A DNA stretch of 26,404 nt, taken from the IMG/VR virus record IMGVR_UViG_3300030104_005155, positions 1 to 26,404 of that record; one strand, written 5' to 3'. The DNA is from a virus. The notes below the pieces were generated by a model. That model had not been told where the DNA came from. It worked only from the letters and a program-made list of their open reading frames with translations, and searched no databases. Every line of letters starts with the position of its first letter. Position 1 is the first letter of the stretch. The position numbers and the translations under genes were made by a program. This document shows positions 11,601 through 18,854 of the stretch, in pieces.

Positions 11601-14600
11601 AAGATCTGACTTCTTCACCATTAAGGAAATTGTTATCTTTAAGTAATATATTAAATTTGGGGAAATGTCTTTCAGAGATAACTCTTCCAGCAGAATTGAA
11701 TTTGTCGAATTTACCAACAAATTCACCCTTAGACTCATCAAACAAACCATCAAGAGAATAACTGAAGGTAGCTCCAACTCCACCCAAATTCTTATCTACA
11801 AAGATAACAGGGAATAATTTGTAATTGTGGTCGATTGAGTTATACCCTATTCCGGTAGAACCGATACCCACACTGATATTTTCAATCAGAATCTTATCAC
11901 CAACCTCAACAGGGAAGTCTTCACCAGCACTATATCCGGTGTCTAATTCTACGGTTACTTGTTTAGTAACTGTATTGAATCCAACCGTGCTGATTCCACA
12001 TCCGTTGCTGTTATTAATTGGTATAATGTTGGGAAGAGTATTACTCATTCCCTTTGTATTTTTAAGGATGGTTACCTGATCGTCACCAAGATCATAATCA
12101 AGATCCACATCAGTGATGAGTTGATTGGTTTTTCCATCAAACGCTAATAGTCTTGGCGCTGAGGAATAACCTTTTCCAGCTGAAGTTATCCCAATAAACT
12201 CAAAGGATTTTAATGATCTGATACTAATCAGATTGGGAAGTGTGATGGATGGTCTAAGTGTTTTATCTGAAGGGAAATCATACCCAATATCTTTGATTTG
12301 AGTTTTAGTTATTTTTCCAATCAGATCACTTTCGGATTCTAAAATTGCTCCTACTCCTCTAGAAGTAGTAACCGTGTTGATACCGGGTAGTGATTGGTAT
12401 CCCTTTCCAGGGTTTATAATTTCAATCCTTCTAATTGGACCATCTGTATGGGTACAATCAGTTTCATATGAAAGTATAGCAGAGGAAGTTGTAGAGATAT
12501 AAGATGCTTTCTCTGGGGTTGGACCCATACTAAAACTGAATGAATTTGGTCCAGCAACGGAAATTTTATGCTTTCCATTGTAGATACTCTCCGCAACAGA
12601 CAAGGTGTTGTTTTCATGAACCTCATCATCAATGTTAACTTCCGATTTTACTTCAGGAACATCACCACTTTCATATGTTGGGTCAAGTCTATAATATATT
12701 TCGGAAGGAGTTTTATCATTAACAGTTAAAGTAACTACTGCATTTGAATCAACACCAGGTGTTCCATTTCTAGTTAAATCATATCCAGTATTACCAACTT
12801 TTCCAACATACTTGTTAGTAAAATTCCTGTCAGCGTATAGGTTAAATTCAAAGGATGCGTAATCTGTAGACTGAATTTCGTGGGAAAGGGTTGAACTCGA
12901 TAAATCAAATGTGACTGTAGAATCTTTATATACTTTTAATGGAGGGTTAATTGGATTAATTGTACCACCATCACCAGTGCTTCCAATTCCCACCGTAGTT
13001 GGAATCGGGTTGACAGATTTCTCAAATGTTTCAGAAAGTTTGAAGGTATTCTCATCAACTATGGAAACATAGTAAATTTCATTATCAGTAAGTCCTTCAG
13101 TGGGATTACTACTGTCTGCGGTATAAACAATCTTTTGCCCATCAATAAATCCATGCTTATTGAGGGTGATGGCATCAGTTGAAGTGTTAATTCCAGTGGA
13201 TGTGTATGACCTAGCGTCTATAATCAATTTTCTATTAAAATCATTGTAAGAGACCTTAAACGCAGATGTCACACCTGGATTTACATCTAGAGTTATCTCA
13301 TGTCCAATATGGATTCCATGGGTCACCGCAGTAGCTACAGTAACTGTATTCCTGCTAATATCTCCAGTGATAACACTATGATTAGTTTTGAGACTATGCT
13401 TAACTCCGGTTCCTATTCCAAGGAAGGAGACAGTGGTAATGGTGTCAATACCAACCACACCCTCATATATTCCGGTGGTTCCAAGACCAACCCTAGCGGT
13501 TGCTAATCCAATGAGATTATCTGCAATCTTAGCTACAAAGAAGGTAGTCCCATCGGTGACTGTCTGTCCAATTCCAATAAGACCAAACGCAGATGGATCC
13601 GCGCTATAATTAAATCCACCACCAGCGAGAGTGCTGGTGTGATTATCTTGGGCAATGAGTGCTTTTCCTCCATTTACTGAATAGGTGACTCTATCGCCAG
13701 TCTCAAGACCATGATCCTTGATAAAAATGGTTTTGGTTGGTATTGTAATAGAAGTCGCACCACTTCCAGGATTGTTAAAGAAAATGGTACTTCCAATACC
13801 AACTCCACCAGTGCTTCCTAATCCAACAGATTCTACTGGATTAAAGTATATCTCCTTGTTTACCCGATAATCAATATCAGTTTTAAACCCAGCAGAGATA
13901 CTAATTTTTCTCTGAGTAATCGTTGCTGCGGTTCCGACAGTGTGGGCAACTCCAACGACACCATTTATAGATCTCTCAACCCTAACCCGCGATAGACGTT
14001 TATCAACATTGAGAACCCTTACCTGTTCGGTTCCAATCTCAAGGATGTCATTTTCCCTAATATTTGGATAATTAAGATTTCCAGTTAGGTTAAAGTGTGT
14101 GACCACCCCTGTAAATTGAGCGGTTCCAATACCATTGGTCGAAACCCCTACACCAGTAACCTTAAACACATCTGAACTGATACCTATAGAGTAAGTACCC
14201 TCTAAATCTGATGCACTTGTTGATAGTCCACTTATTGTTACAATATCCGCATTATTAAACTGATTTGGGTTTTCTGAGAATATAAGATACTTCCCTTTCC
14301 CATTGGGATAGAATTCAACATTCTGAATGGAACTAGTTGCAACACTTACACTATCAACAGGTCTTCCTAAGACGTGTGAGACCCTCGCAGAAACGCCTCC
14401 ACCACCTGTTGCGACCTCATTAAATACGATTGTGTCCCCTACCTTGTAATTATCTCCACCGGTATTAATAGCGACCCTATTAACTCCACTTTTTGTGGTA
14501 TTTTTAACTTCAATTTTTTGACTTAAATTTCCTGGAAGAGAAAGATACTTATACTTAATATCTTGGTCGTCAAAGAAATTGTATGGAGAAGTATTTTTTA

Positions 14601-17600
14601 TATAATTGGTTGAGTTAATCTTATAAGCATCTTGGTTTGATACCTTTTGGAAGTTAAACTCATTTACTTTTGCGTGGAAATTTTCTCCAACCAAATACGG
14701 GAATTTCGGTCTTCTAAAATTCGTAAATGGAGATTGTGTATCTGCCTCGTCAGTTGCTACAGTGGCAAAATAAGCATAAGTTCCGTTAGGATACTCTGGA
14801 GTGATACAATGTCTTCCGTTGTTTTCATCGAGACAAGATTCACTAGATTTGTTCTCATAAACAAAATCATTAACAAAGAACCCAGATGGCCATATTGTCA
14901 GAGGAGGTCTTTGATCCGCATTTGCTCTTTCAACATATCCAGACTCCATAAGGGTGACTGCTCCACCAGATCTAGTGGTGTATCCGTAAGGTCCATAGAT
15001 CGGGTGACCATCATATGACCATCCAATAATTGGGGAATGGTTTTGTGAGATTGCTTCTTGTTTAGTATTGACGTTTATTTCCAGATCAGACTTTCCATAA
15101 AGTTGGTTACCATCACCATCAACAGAATATACCAATTCTCTTAATTTTCTTGGAGCATATATGTGGCAATACTGCATGCCAAAATCTTCGTTCGTCCCCG
15201 TTTCAATTACCGCATCATCATCACCGAGAGCAAAAAGATATTTTTGGAATAGATTAACTCTCCATGTTTGTAGTTTTGCTTTTAATACCTCACCATCACC
15301 TGGATGAATGATATTAATACTGGTCGTGCTCTGTACGTATCCTGCACCAGGTTCAATAACTTTAACTTCAGTCAAAGTACCATTGTTCAGTATTGGAGTG
15401 ACAACAGCACCAAGACCTTCTCCTATAATTGAGATATCTGGAGGGGAGAGGTATTGTCTACCAGAATTTAGTACAAGAACTTCCTCTATTCTTCCGTTGT
15501 TAATAATTGCTTGACACTGTGCATCCTCTCCAGGGACTGCTATAACAGAAGGAGATCTATCAAGGTTTAAAACTTCGGACGCGCCGTAACCGACACCACC
15601 ATGTGACAAATTAACTGATGTAATCTCTCCTCTAAAGATTGGTTGTAGTTCTGCCTCAAAAGTTTCTAAACCAATAGAGGATATGCCAATCTGGCCAGAA
15701 ATTGTTACAGAAATGTCAGGATAGTTAAAACTATGTGTTCCAACACCTATGGATTCTAAATCAATATATTGATTGGTTTCATAGAAAGTTTTCTTCGTTG
15801 CCGTAGTCAGTCCGACATTTGCTAATCTAAATTTACTATCGTCTAATTTAATGACATAATATTGACTACCATCAGTCAAACCACTAACGGGAGTTGACCC
15901 AGCAGTGTATTTTATTAACTCACCAGATTTATAATCATGATTTTTAATTTCAATGCAATTTTGTGAGGTGCTTACACCAGTCAATGCTGGAGCAGATCTT
16001 TTCTTATTTTCATATCCAATACCACCAGAAATAACTGAAACGGATTCTACAACTGATTTTTTATTTACAGTTTGGAAACTATGGGTTCCAGATCCATGCG
16101 ATAGTAATACTACAGTGTTAATTCCAGATATAACATCAGCAAGACTATTATGTAATTTGATTGTAGTATTATTAACGGTTTTGGCAAAATACTTCGCATC
16201 GGTTGTTAATCCACCAACACCAGGCTGACTACTGGTCCTATAAATGACATGTTCACCATCTCTAAATTTATGGAAGGTTGAGAATCCAATTGTAGAGGTG
16301 GCACTACCGGTGCTAATACCAGCAGATGCTTTATCAGAGAAGAATGAAGCTGAGTGATCAATCAACTTCATATTTGCTCTAGCAACTGCCCCAGAACCAT
16401 TACCACCAGTGATGTTAATGATCGGATCCTCATCATAATCAAATCCTGGATCAGAAACCCTTATATTTTCTAGGGAACCAGAAACAGCGATGTTTCCGGT
16501 GGCACCTGTTCCTACTTCATCACTAATGAGTAGATTTGGTGGATCAATAATATCAAAATTTTGTCCAGAAGCAAGAACTTCAATGTCCTCAATCTTGCCG
16601 TGATAAACAACATCAGGTGCCTTATAATTTAATATCTCAACACCATTGACGAGAATTCCAGTAAATCCAGGTTTTGTTGGAGTTAAAAATCCGGTATGCT
16701 GAGCACGTTTTGGAATCTCTCTTAAAAGTTTTTGTCCCTGTAAGTCCTTTCCTTGGAAAACAAATGGTTTTAATGTATTATTAGTTACTGTAACAGAACT
16801 CTCAACATTTACAAATTGATTATTGTAAACATCATTCCTACTCTTTGCTAATTTAACACTTGAATCAGATAATCTCTTAACATAGTACAAACCATCCGGG
16901 AAGTTAGCACCCAATGATTCATTTCTAAGTTCTCTTACCTTACTTGATCCATCATAATCAATATATGCTTCTGTTGTGATTCCTGCCGAATAATATACAG
17001 CATCTCCTGAATGAAAATTATGTTTTGTTCCAGGAGAGATAACTAACTCCTCCCCTAAAAATGTTCCAGAGAAAGTGACTGATCTATCTGTAGCATTAAG
17101 TCTTGATCCAAAATATGAAGGTATGGATGAAGATGCTACAAGGAAATTATCTGGACTATCAAAGACAGCCTGGACATTTGCTTGGTGTAACTGAGCTGAG
17201 GGGAAATTAGCAGCATCACCACTCAGTACGACTCTTGCGATATAGTATGTGACATTAGGATTTAAAGGACCAGATCCTTTTATGGAGATTGATTTTTCAG
17301 AGTTAACCGAATATACCACACCTCCGGCAGCGATGACGCCATTAAGGGTGACTATATTGATTTTATCACTTTCTTTAAAAAAGTGTTTCTGATTTAAAAT
17401 TAATTTGTAACTATTATCAGAGGAGTCTAACAGCGAGAAAGAATTAACAAGATGATTGGATGCAACGTTATAGATCCAATTATTAAATCTGAAGTCATCT
17501 TTACTATCGCCCAGAGTTTTAATCTGTGCAATATCCCCATCTCTGAAATTCTTGGTATCTGTTGGATATACGAAATCACTGATAACTGAATTAATTCTTA

Positions 17601-18846
17601 CTTTAATAATCTCTTCTTGATTACGGAAAGATCTTCCATAAGCAAAAGTATTGATACCGATGGTTGCAGCATCAGATATCGTTCCTGTAATATTACTACA
17701 TCCAAAAAACTGAGTGAAGTTTTTTGAGGTATAAGATACGATTCCAATTGTTTCATCATTATAAGTTACGGTCAATTCTCCAGTTGTTCCAAAACCAACA
17801 GTGGAATCAACAAAGAGGGTGGTTTCTCCAGCACCAATCTGTCCGATTATTCTGGTTTTAGGATGAATTCCAAATGCTCCACGAATCGCACCCTGAACCT
17901 CAACGTCCCTATCATATCCACCATCAAGTCTTAGTTTATAAAAACTACCTGCTACTCCTACTCCTGTTCCGATACCTACATCAAATACCTGAAGTTTTTC
18001 TACTGAGGTAATCGGAGCATATGCCTTTACAAGACCAGCATCATCATACTCATCCTGAAAAAGGGTTGCTTGCTCAAGGTCTAAGGGATCACCCTCATAA
18101 GACTCAACAACCAAATCATTCGTAATTCTAAAATCAGAGTTTGATGGCGTAAAGAGAAATTCTCTTGGTTTGACTACGGTTACGTCCTCATTATATAAAG
18201 CTCTAAACAGGATTTTAAATGAGGCGTCGGTTCCCCTACTCAGATAAAAGTCTTTAGACTGTTTAATGAATAAATTTTGATTTAATTCATCAACTAATGG
18301 TCTTTCGTCAAGAAGGGGTAAAAATTGATGTTTTGTTTTTATTAAAAACTCTTTTAGGAATAAATTGCTCAGGTTTACAATCTTAACACCTTTTTGGTGC
18401 TCTTCCCTTAGTGATTCGGTAAATACTAATCTTTCTTGATTTGCTAATTCTTTTTGAGAGGTAGTTCCAGAGAAACCTCTAATACAACCAGTAAAGGATG
18501 ATTTTGTTTTTCCAGTATATGTTATAACTTCATCATCAATTTGAATTAATCCATAAGAATCCGGGAATCCATCAGTTCCCGTTCTAGTTTGACCGAAGTC
18601 AACACCTATGGTCGTGTCATATTCATCAATGTCGTCTAACAAAATAACAGAATCATTGAGACCCGTTGTTTCGTCAAGTTTAATATAACGATCAATATTT
18701 TGAATCAAATCAGCAGGAGCACCCTGAAATTCAAGTGCCTGATAATATGATTTTAAAAATTCAGAAATAAGGGGGAACTCATCCCTAACATAATTGGGGA
18801 GCTGGTTCTGAACTATGTTGTTAAACTGAACTCTTGTTTCTGACAT
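5647..18846 (-). CDS. Giant baseplate structural protein in the gp7 position, YHYH-type
   Basis: 4399 aa, half of this window. The N-terminus (MSETRVQFNNIVQNQLPNYV, then LISEFLKSYYQALEFQGAP, and FIKQSKDFYLSRGTDASFK near residue 200) is the conserved start of cyanophage proteins annotated as gp7-like wedge initiators or YHYH structural proteins. A YHYH-type segment (SPIIGWSYDGHPIYGPYGY) lies near residues 1270-1288. The rest is modular: about thirteen turns of the form GxGYxxxP (for example near 800, 943, 1082, 1165, 2148, 2225, 3429, 3820, 4125, 4168) and about seven YYV...FKLA modules (near 537, 657, 895, 1002, 1775, 1930, 3110). A different, F/D-rich section spans about 2490-2740. No signal peptide or membrane segment was seen. 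T4 gp7 is 1032 aa, so this is four times larger. It starts 8 nt after the gp6 stop, without a clear ribosome site. The role (virion baseplate wedge or periphery) is inferred from position; receptor contact by the modular part is possible but unproven. Confidence 0.9.
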   Translation of the reverse strand: MSETRVQFNNIVQNQLPNYVRDEFPLISEFLKSYYQALEFQGAPADLIQNIDRYIKLDETTGLNDSVILLDDIDEYDTTIGVDFGQTRTGTDGFPDSYGLIQIDDEVITYTGKTKSSFTGCIRGFSGTTSQKELANQERLVFTESLREEHQKGVKIVNLSNLFLKEFLIKTKHQFLPLLDERPLVDELNQNLFIKQSKDFYLSRGTDASFKILFRALYNEDVTVVKPREFLFTPSNSDFRITNDLVVESYEGDPLDLEQATLFQDEYDDAGLVKAYAPITSVEKLQVFDVGIGTGVGVAGSFYKLRLDGGYDRDVEVQGAIRGAFGIHPKTRIIGQIGAGETTLFVDSTVGFGTTGELTVTYNDETIGIVSYTSKNFTQFFGCSNITGTISDAATIGINTFAYGRSFRNQEEIIKVRINSVISDFVYPTDTKNFRDGDIAQIKTLGDSKDDFRFNNWIYNVASNHLVNSFSLLDSSDNSYKLILNQKHFFKESDKINIVTLNGVIAAGGVVYSVNSEKSISIKGSGPLNPNVTYYIARVVLSGDAANFPSAQLHQANVQAVFDSPDNFLVASSSIPSYFGSRLNATDRSVTFSGTFLGEELVISPGTKHNFHSGDAVYYSAGITTEAYIDYDGSSKVRELRNESLGANFPDGLYYVKRLSDSSVKLAKSRNDVYNNQFVNVESSVTVTNNTLKPFVFQGKDLQGQKLLREIPKRAQHTGFLTPTKPGFTGILVNGVEILNYKAPDVVYHGKIEDIEVLASGQNFDIIDPPNLLISDEVGTGATGNIAVSGSLENIRVSDPGFDYDEDPIINITGGNGSGAVARANMKLIDHSASFFSDKASAGISTGSATSTIGFSTFHKFRDGEHVIYRTSSQPGVGGLTTDAKYFAKTVNNTTIKLHNSLADVISGINTVVLLSHGSGTHSFQTVNKKSVVESVSVISGGIGYENKKRSAPALTGVSTSQNCIEIKNHDYKSGELIKYTAGSTPVSGLTDGSQYYVIKLDDSKFRLANVGLTTATKKTFYETNQYIDLESIGVGTHSFNYPDISVTISGQIGISSIGLETFEAELQPIFRGEITSVNLSHGGVGYGASEVLNLDRSPSVIAVPGEDAQCQAIINNGRIEEVLVLNSGRQYLSPPDISIIGEGLGAVVTPILNNGTLTEVKVIEPGAGYVQSTTSINIIHPGDGEVLKAKLQTWRVNLFQKYLFALGDDDAVIETGTNEDFGMQYCHIYAPRKLRELVYSVDGDGNQLYGKSDLEINVNTKQEAISQNHSPIIGWSYDGHPIYGPYGYTTRSGGAVTLMESGYVERANADQRPPLTIWPSGFFVNDFVYENKSSESCLDENNGRHCITPEYPNGTYAYFATVATDEADTQSPFTNFRRPKFPYLVGENFHAKVNEFNFQKVSNQDAYKINSTNYIKNTSPYNFFDDQDIKYKYLSLPGNLSQKIEVKNTTKSGVNRVAINTGGDNYKVGDTIVFNEVATGGGGVSARVSHVLGRPVDSVSVATSSIQNVEFYPNGKGKYLIFSENPNQFNNADIVTISGLSTSASDLEGTYSIGISSDVFKVTGVGVSTNGIGTAQFTGVVTHFNLTGNLNYPNIRENDILEIGTEQVRVLNVDKRLSRVRVERSINGVVGVAHTVGTAATITQRKISISAGFKTDIDYRVNKEIYFNPVESVGLGSTGGVGIGSTIFFNNPGSGATSITIPTKTIFIKDHGLETGDRVTYSVNGGKALIAQDNHTSTLAGGGFNYSADPSAFGLIGIGQTVTDGTTFFVAKIADNLIGLATARVGLGTTGIYEGVVGIDTITTVSFLGIGTGVKHSLKTNHSVITGDISRNTVTVATAVTHGIHIGHEITLDVNPGVTSAFKVSYNDFNRKLIIDARSYTSTGINTSTDAITLNKHGFIDGQKIVYTADSSNPTEGLTDNEIYYVSIVDENTFKLSETFEKSVNPIPTTVGIGSTGDGGTINPINPPLKVYKDSTVTFDLSSSTLSHEIQSTDYASFEFNLYADRNFTNKYVGKVGNTGYDLTRNGTPGVDSNAVVTLTVNDKTPSEIYYRLDPTYESGDVPEVKSEVNIDDEVHENNTLSVAESIYNGKHKISVAGPNSFSFSMGPTPEKASYISTTSSAILSYETDCTHTDGPIRRIEIINPGKGYQSLPGINTVTTSRGVGAILESESDLIGKITKTQIKDIGYDFPSDKTLRPSITLPNLISIRSLKSFEFIGITSAGKGYSSAPRLLAFDGKTNQLITDVDLDYDLGDDQVTILKNTKGMSNTLPNIIPINNSNGCGISTVGFNTVTKQVTVELDTGYSAGEDFPVEVGDKILIENISVGIGSTGIGYNSIDHNYKLFPVIFVDKNLGGVGATFSYSLDGLFDESKGEFVGKFDKFNSAGRVISERHFPKFNILLKDNNFLNGEEVRSSTASGRVESWDRKSGTLRVSSSKNFVEGEVIEGLASKTQGVADEVTVYQSNLTLDASSRVVRGSTTDSGFLNSNIQRIQDSFYYQNFSYSLRSRVNFDTWNDVVSTTNHTAGFQKFCDYQLETPADFSEVQQNSMRVGLSTELSYFDVVNDLYSIGDFNCFYDFDLALENSLNASGQVFSDEIIFSSRILTDFFESFGNRAVDFDDFSGQFNSNPRATRFTLIDSFNATQSRFLKYFIYFKDERFTSERQFGIVSMIQDGQIAFMNQYGRMYSINDLGDFDFTISGTQGSLQFFPRKFAVNDYQLVSLAYHLDDNVVGLGTSIVLGNGAVDIRTTSVAVPAGAGSRTNVVSTAATTRSMKLMALISDENSIDHQYDELNIIHDDTNVSITEFGRLVSNENSTSFTGPGFGTYFAYLDSNQLKVDFIPSVGAALTSNTVRIGFGTDGISGISTDQMKHALLEGRSTTIASSGTPGITTVAEYNFIYDSAYFMVSITDTTNDTYEMREIVLMDTDSNEDGTGDLELTEFGIVETDTPMPYISGLGTFGSRFNAGGGISLTFTPEANIGVDVKVYTQALRIEDDSRDDREFGNGFLTSNYARYEGTENAVRKTFMLEHRSAPIFEKYFLGDDSSIVSVDANSIRIPNHFFVSGERIRYDRNGGITSSIGIGLTNIPGVGNTTFLPIETDLYAIKLGDDRIQLASSAENALKKIAIPMEIASVGVGTSHRFVATNQNSRCLLALDNLIQSPIVATSQTTGLTTNVTTVDNAINLSGIQSYFGSDLVQVGNEIMKITAVGVGSTNRLTVKRAQLGTKVGTANTGDPVTKVVGNYNITESVLHFAEAPYGGQPIGSTTNRPDERDWEGVSSSSSFQGRMFMRSGVTGTSTDTYHTNYLFDSISGKFDGNTDTYPLSAGGSSDVSGISTGNAIILINDILQGPGITRDFTMGEVSGITTISFTGTATSTTTDANTTNLPLGGVLLSIGSTEGFGYQPLVSAGATAKVTNVGVLTDVSIGNTGSGYRVADQYEFLVKTNEFVGIGSTEIFIPNTGSVLDLLPQLNTGANCTIEFGRVADAYYGGTIVSSSSTFARVLSTQALTVGIPTGTQARIVVDSPPIGFVNVSAASTSVGVETSVYHVGFATIINGHVSTAISVTNNSTPRFYPTKSITNVGYSSITGITTVTTSTAHGLTEGEAIKLSGIAFTCSYAPPVNVSDADYNNLTGVTTITTATPHLLQVGKGVVLTGLAFTCGLDNGASEHLYPRTTDPAFCGVRVIEIVNSTKFVVNTGPSTVPTFYKDSGTIQGAIVNAPRKKNKSASGNDFASGGSSVIAVLSPTQFVVNTGISTCPHFYNRCGKVSRPLSLFVDDPLSYTNIPLNYVGAANSGLNATIDIVVGQGSSVIDFSINNKGVGYKEGEILTIPTGGLTGIPTTQQYTGNNFEATVQKVFSDEFTGWSVGVLQMLDDPSVLFDGATRAFNLTLAGSQISIRSPRGSKVDVEKVLIVTINDILQEPGKGYEFPGGSVIRFTEPPKVGDSCKIIFYKGTGDDQDVIFREVIETVKEGDTLTIGYDANAGQDSTLQEEARTVTNVNSTDQVQTYPYFGPGNTEDETLTRRIKWCRQTEDKLVNLKRVGKDRELYEPQIHPYAYITKSVGIGSTEIYVDRMRPLFNGQNENNVSLQFQEKIRFASQTVTSGAAATAVVSDTGTISSIVISDGGVGYSTAVVVVGSIAQSVPSAGLVTATANPVISAGGTISSVTITNAGTGYTNTNPPVVLISEPGYSEEENLVNTSNIVGDSGIIVGFGTTTINAGVTTQFVFDLHIPFDSALRNTSLVSTAATLSGLQVNDYFIVSNSNVGMATTSIISLAPNGDTAGVGKSHIDNVYVVAAAENIERTIRLDAAGVGIGTTVCRRVSVNIDDSFDRSEALGITTQTKSTVAGFGEYSWGRASLASRAGLNSYTAYTNDGVLGITTSMRVERSAPLKFKNYIT
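7530..8110 (-). repeat. Tandem module duplication inside the giant gene
   Basis: Around residues 3580-3770 the protein repeats paired modules: SITGITTVTTSTAHGL with FTC, then NLTGVTTITTATPHLL with FTC; and FVVNTGPSTVPTFY, then FVVNTGISTCPHFY. The pairs align without large gaps, indicating local duplication. Boundaries are approximate. Confidence 0.6.
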
Positions 18847-18854
18847 TTTTTATA

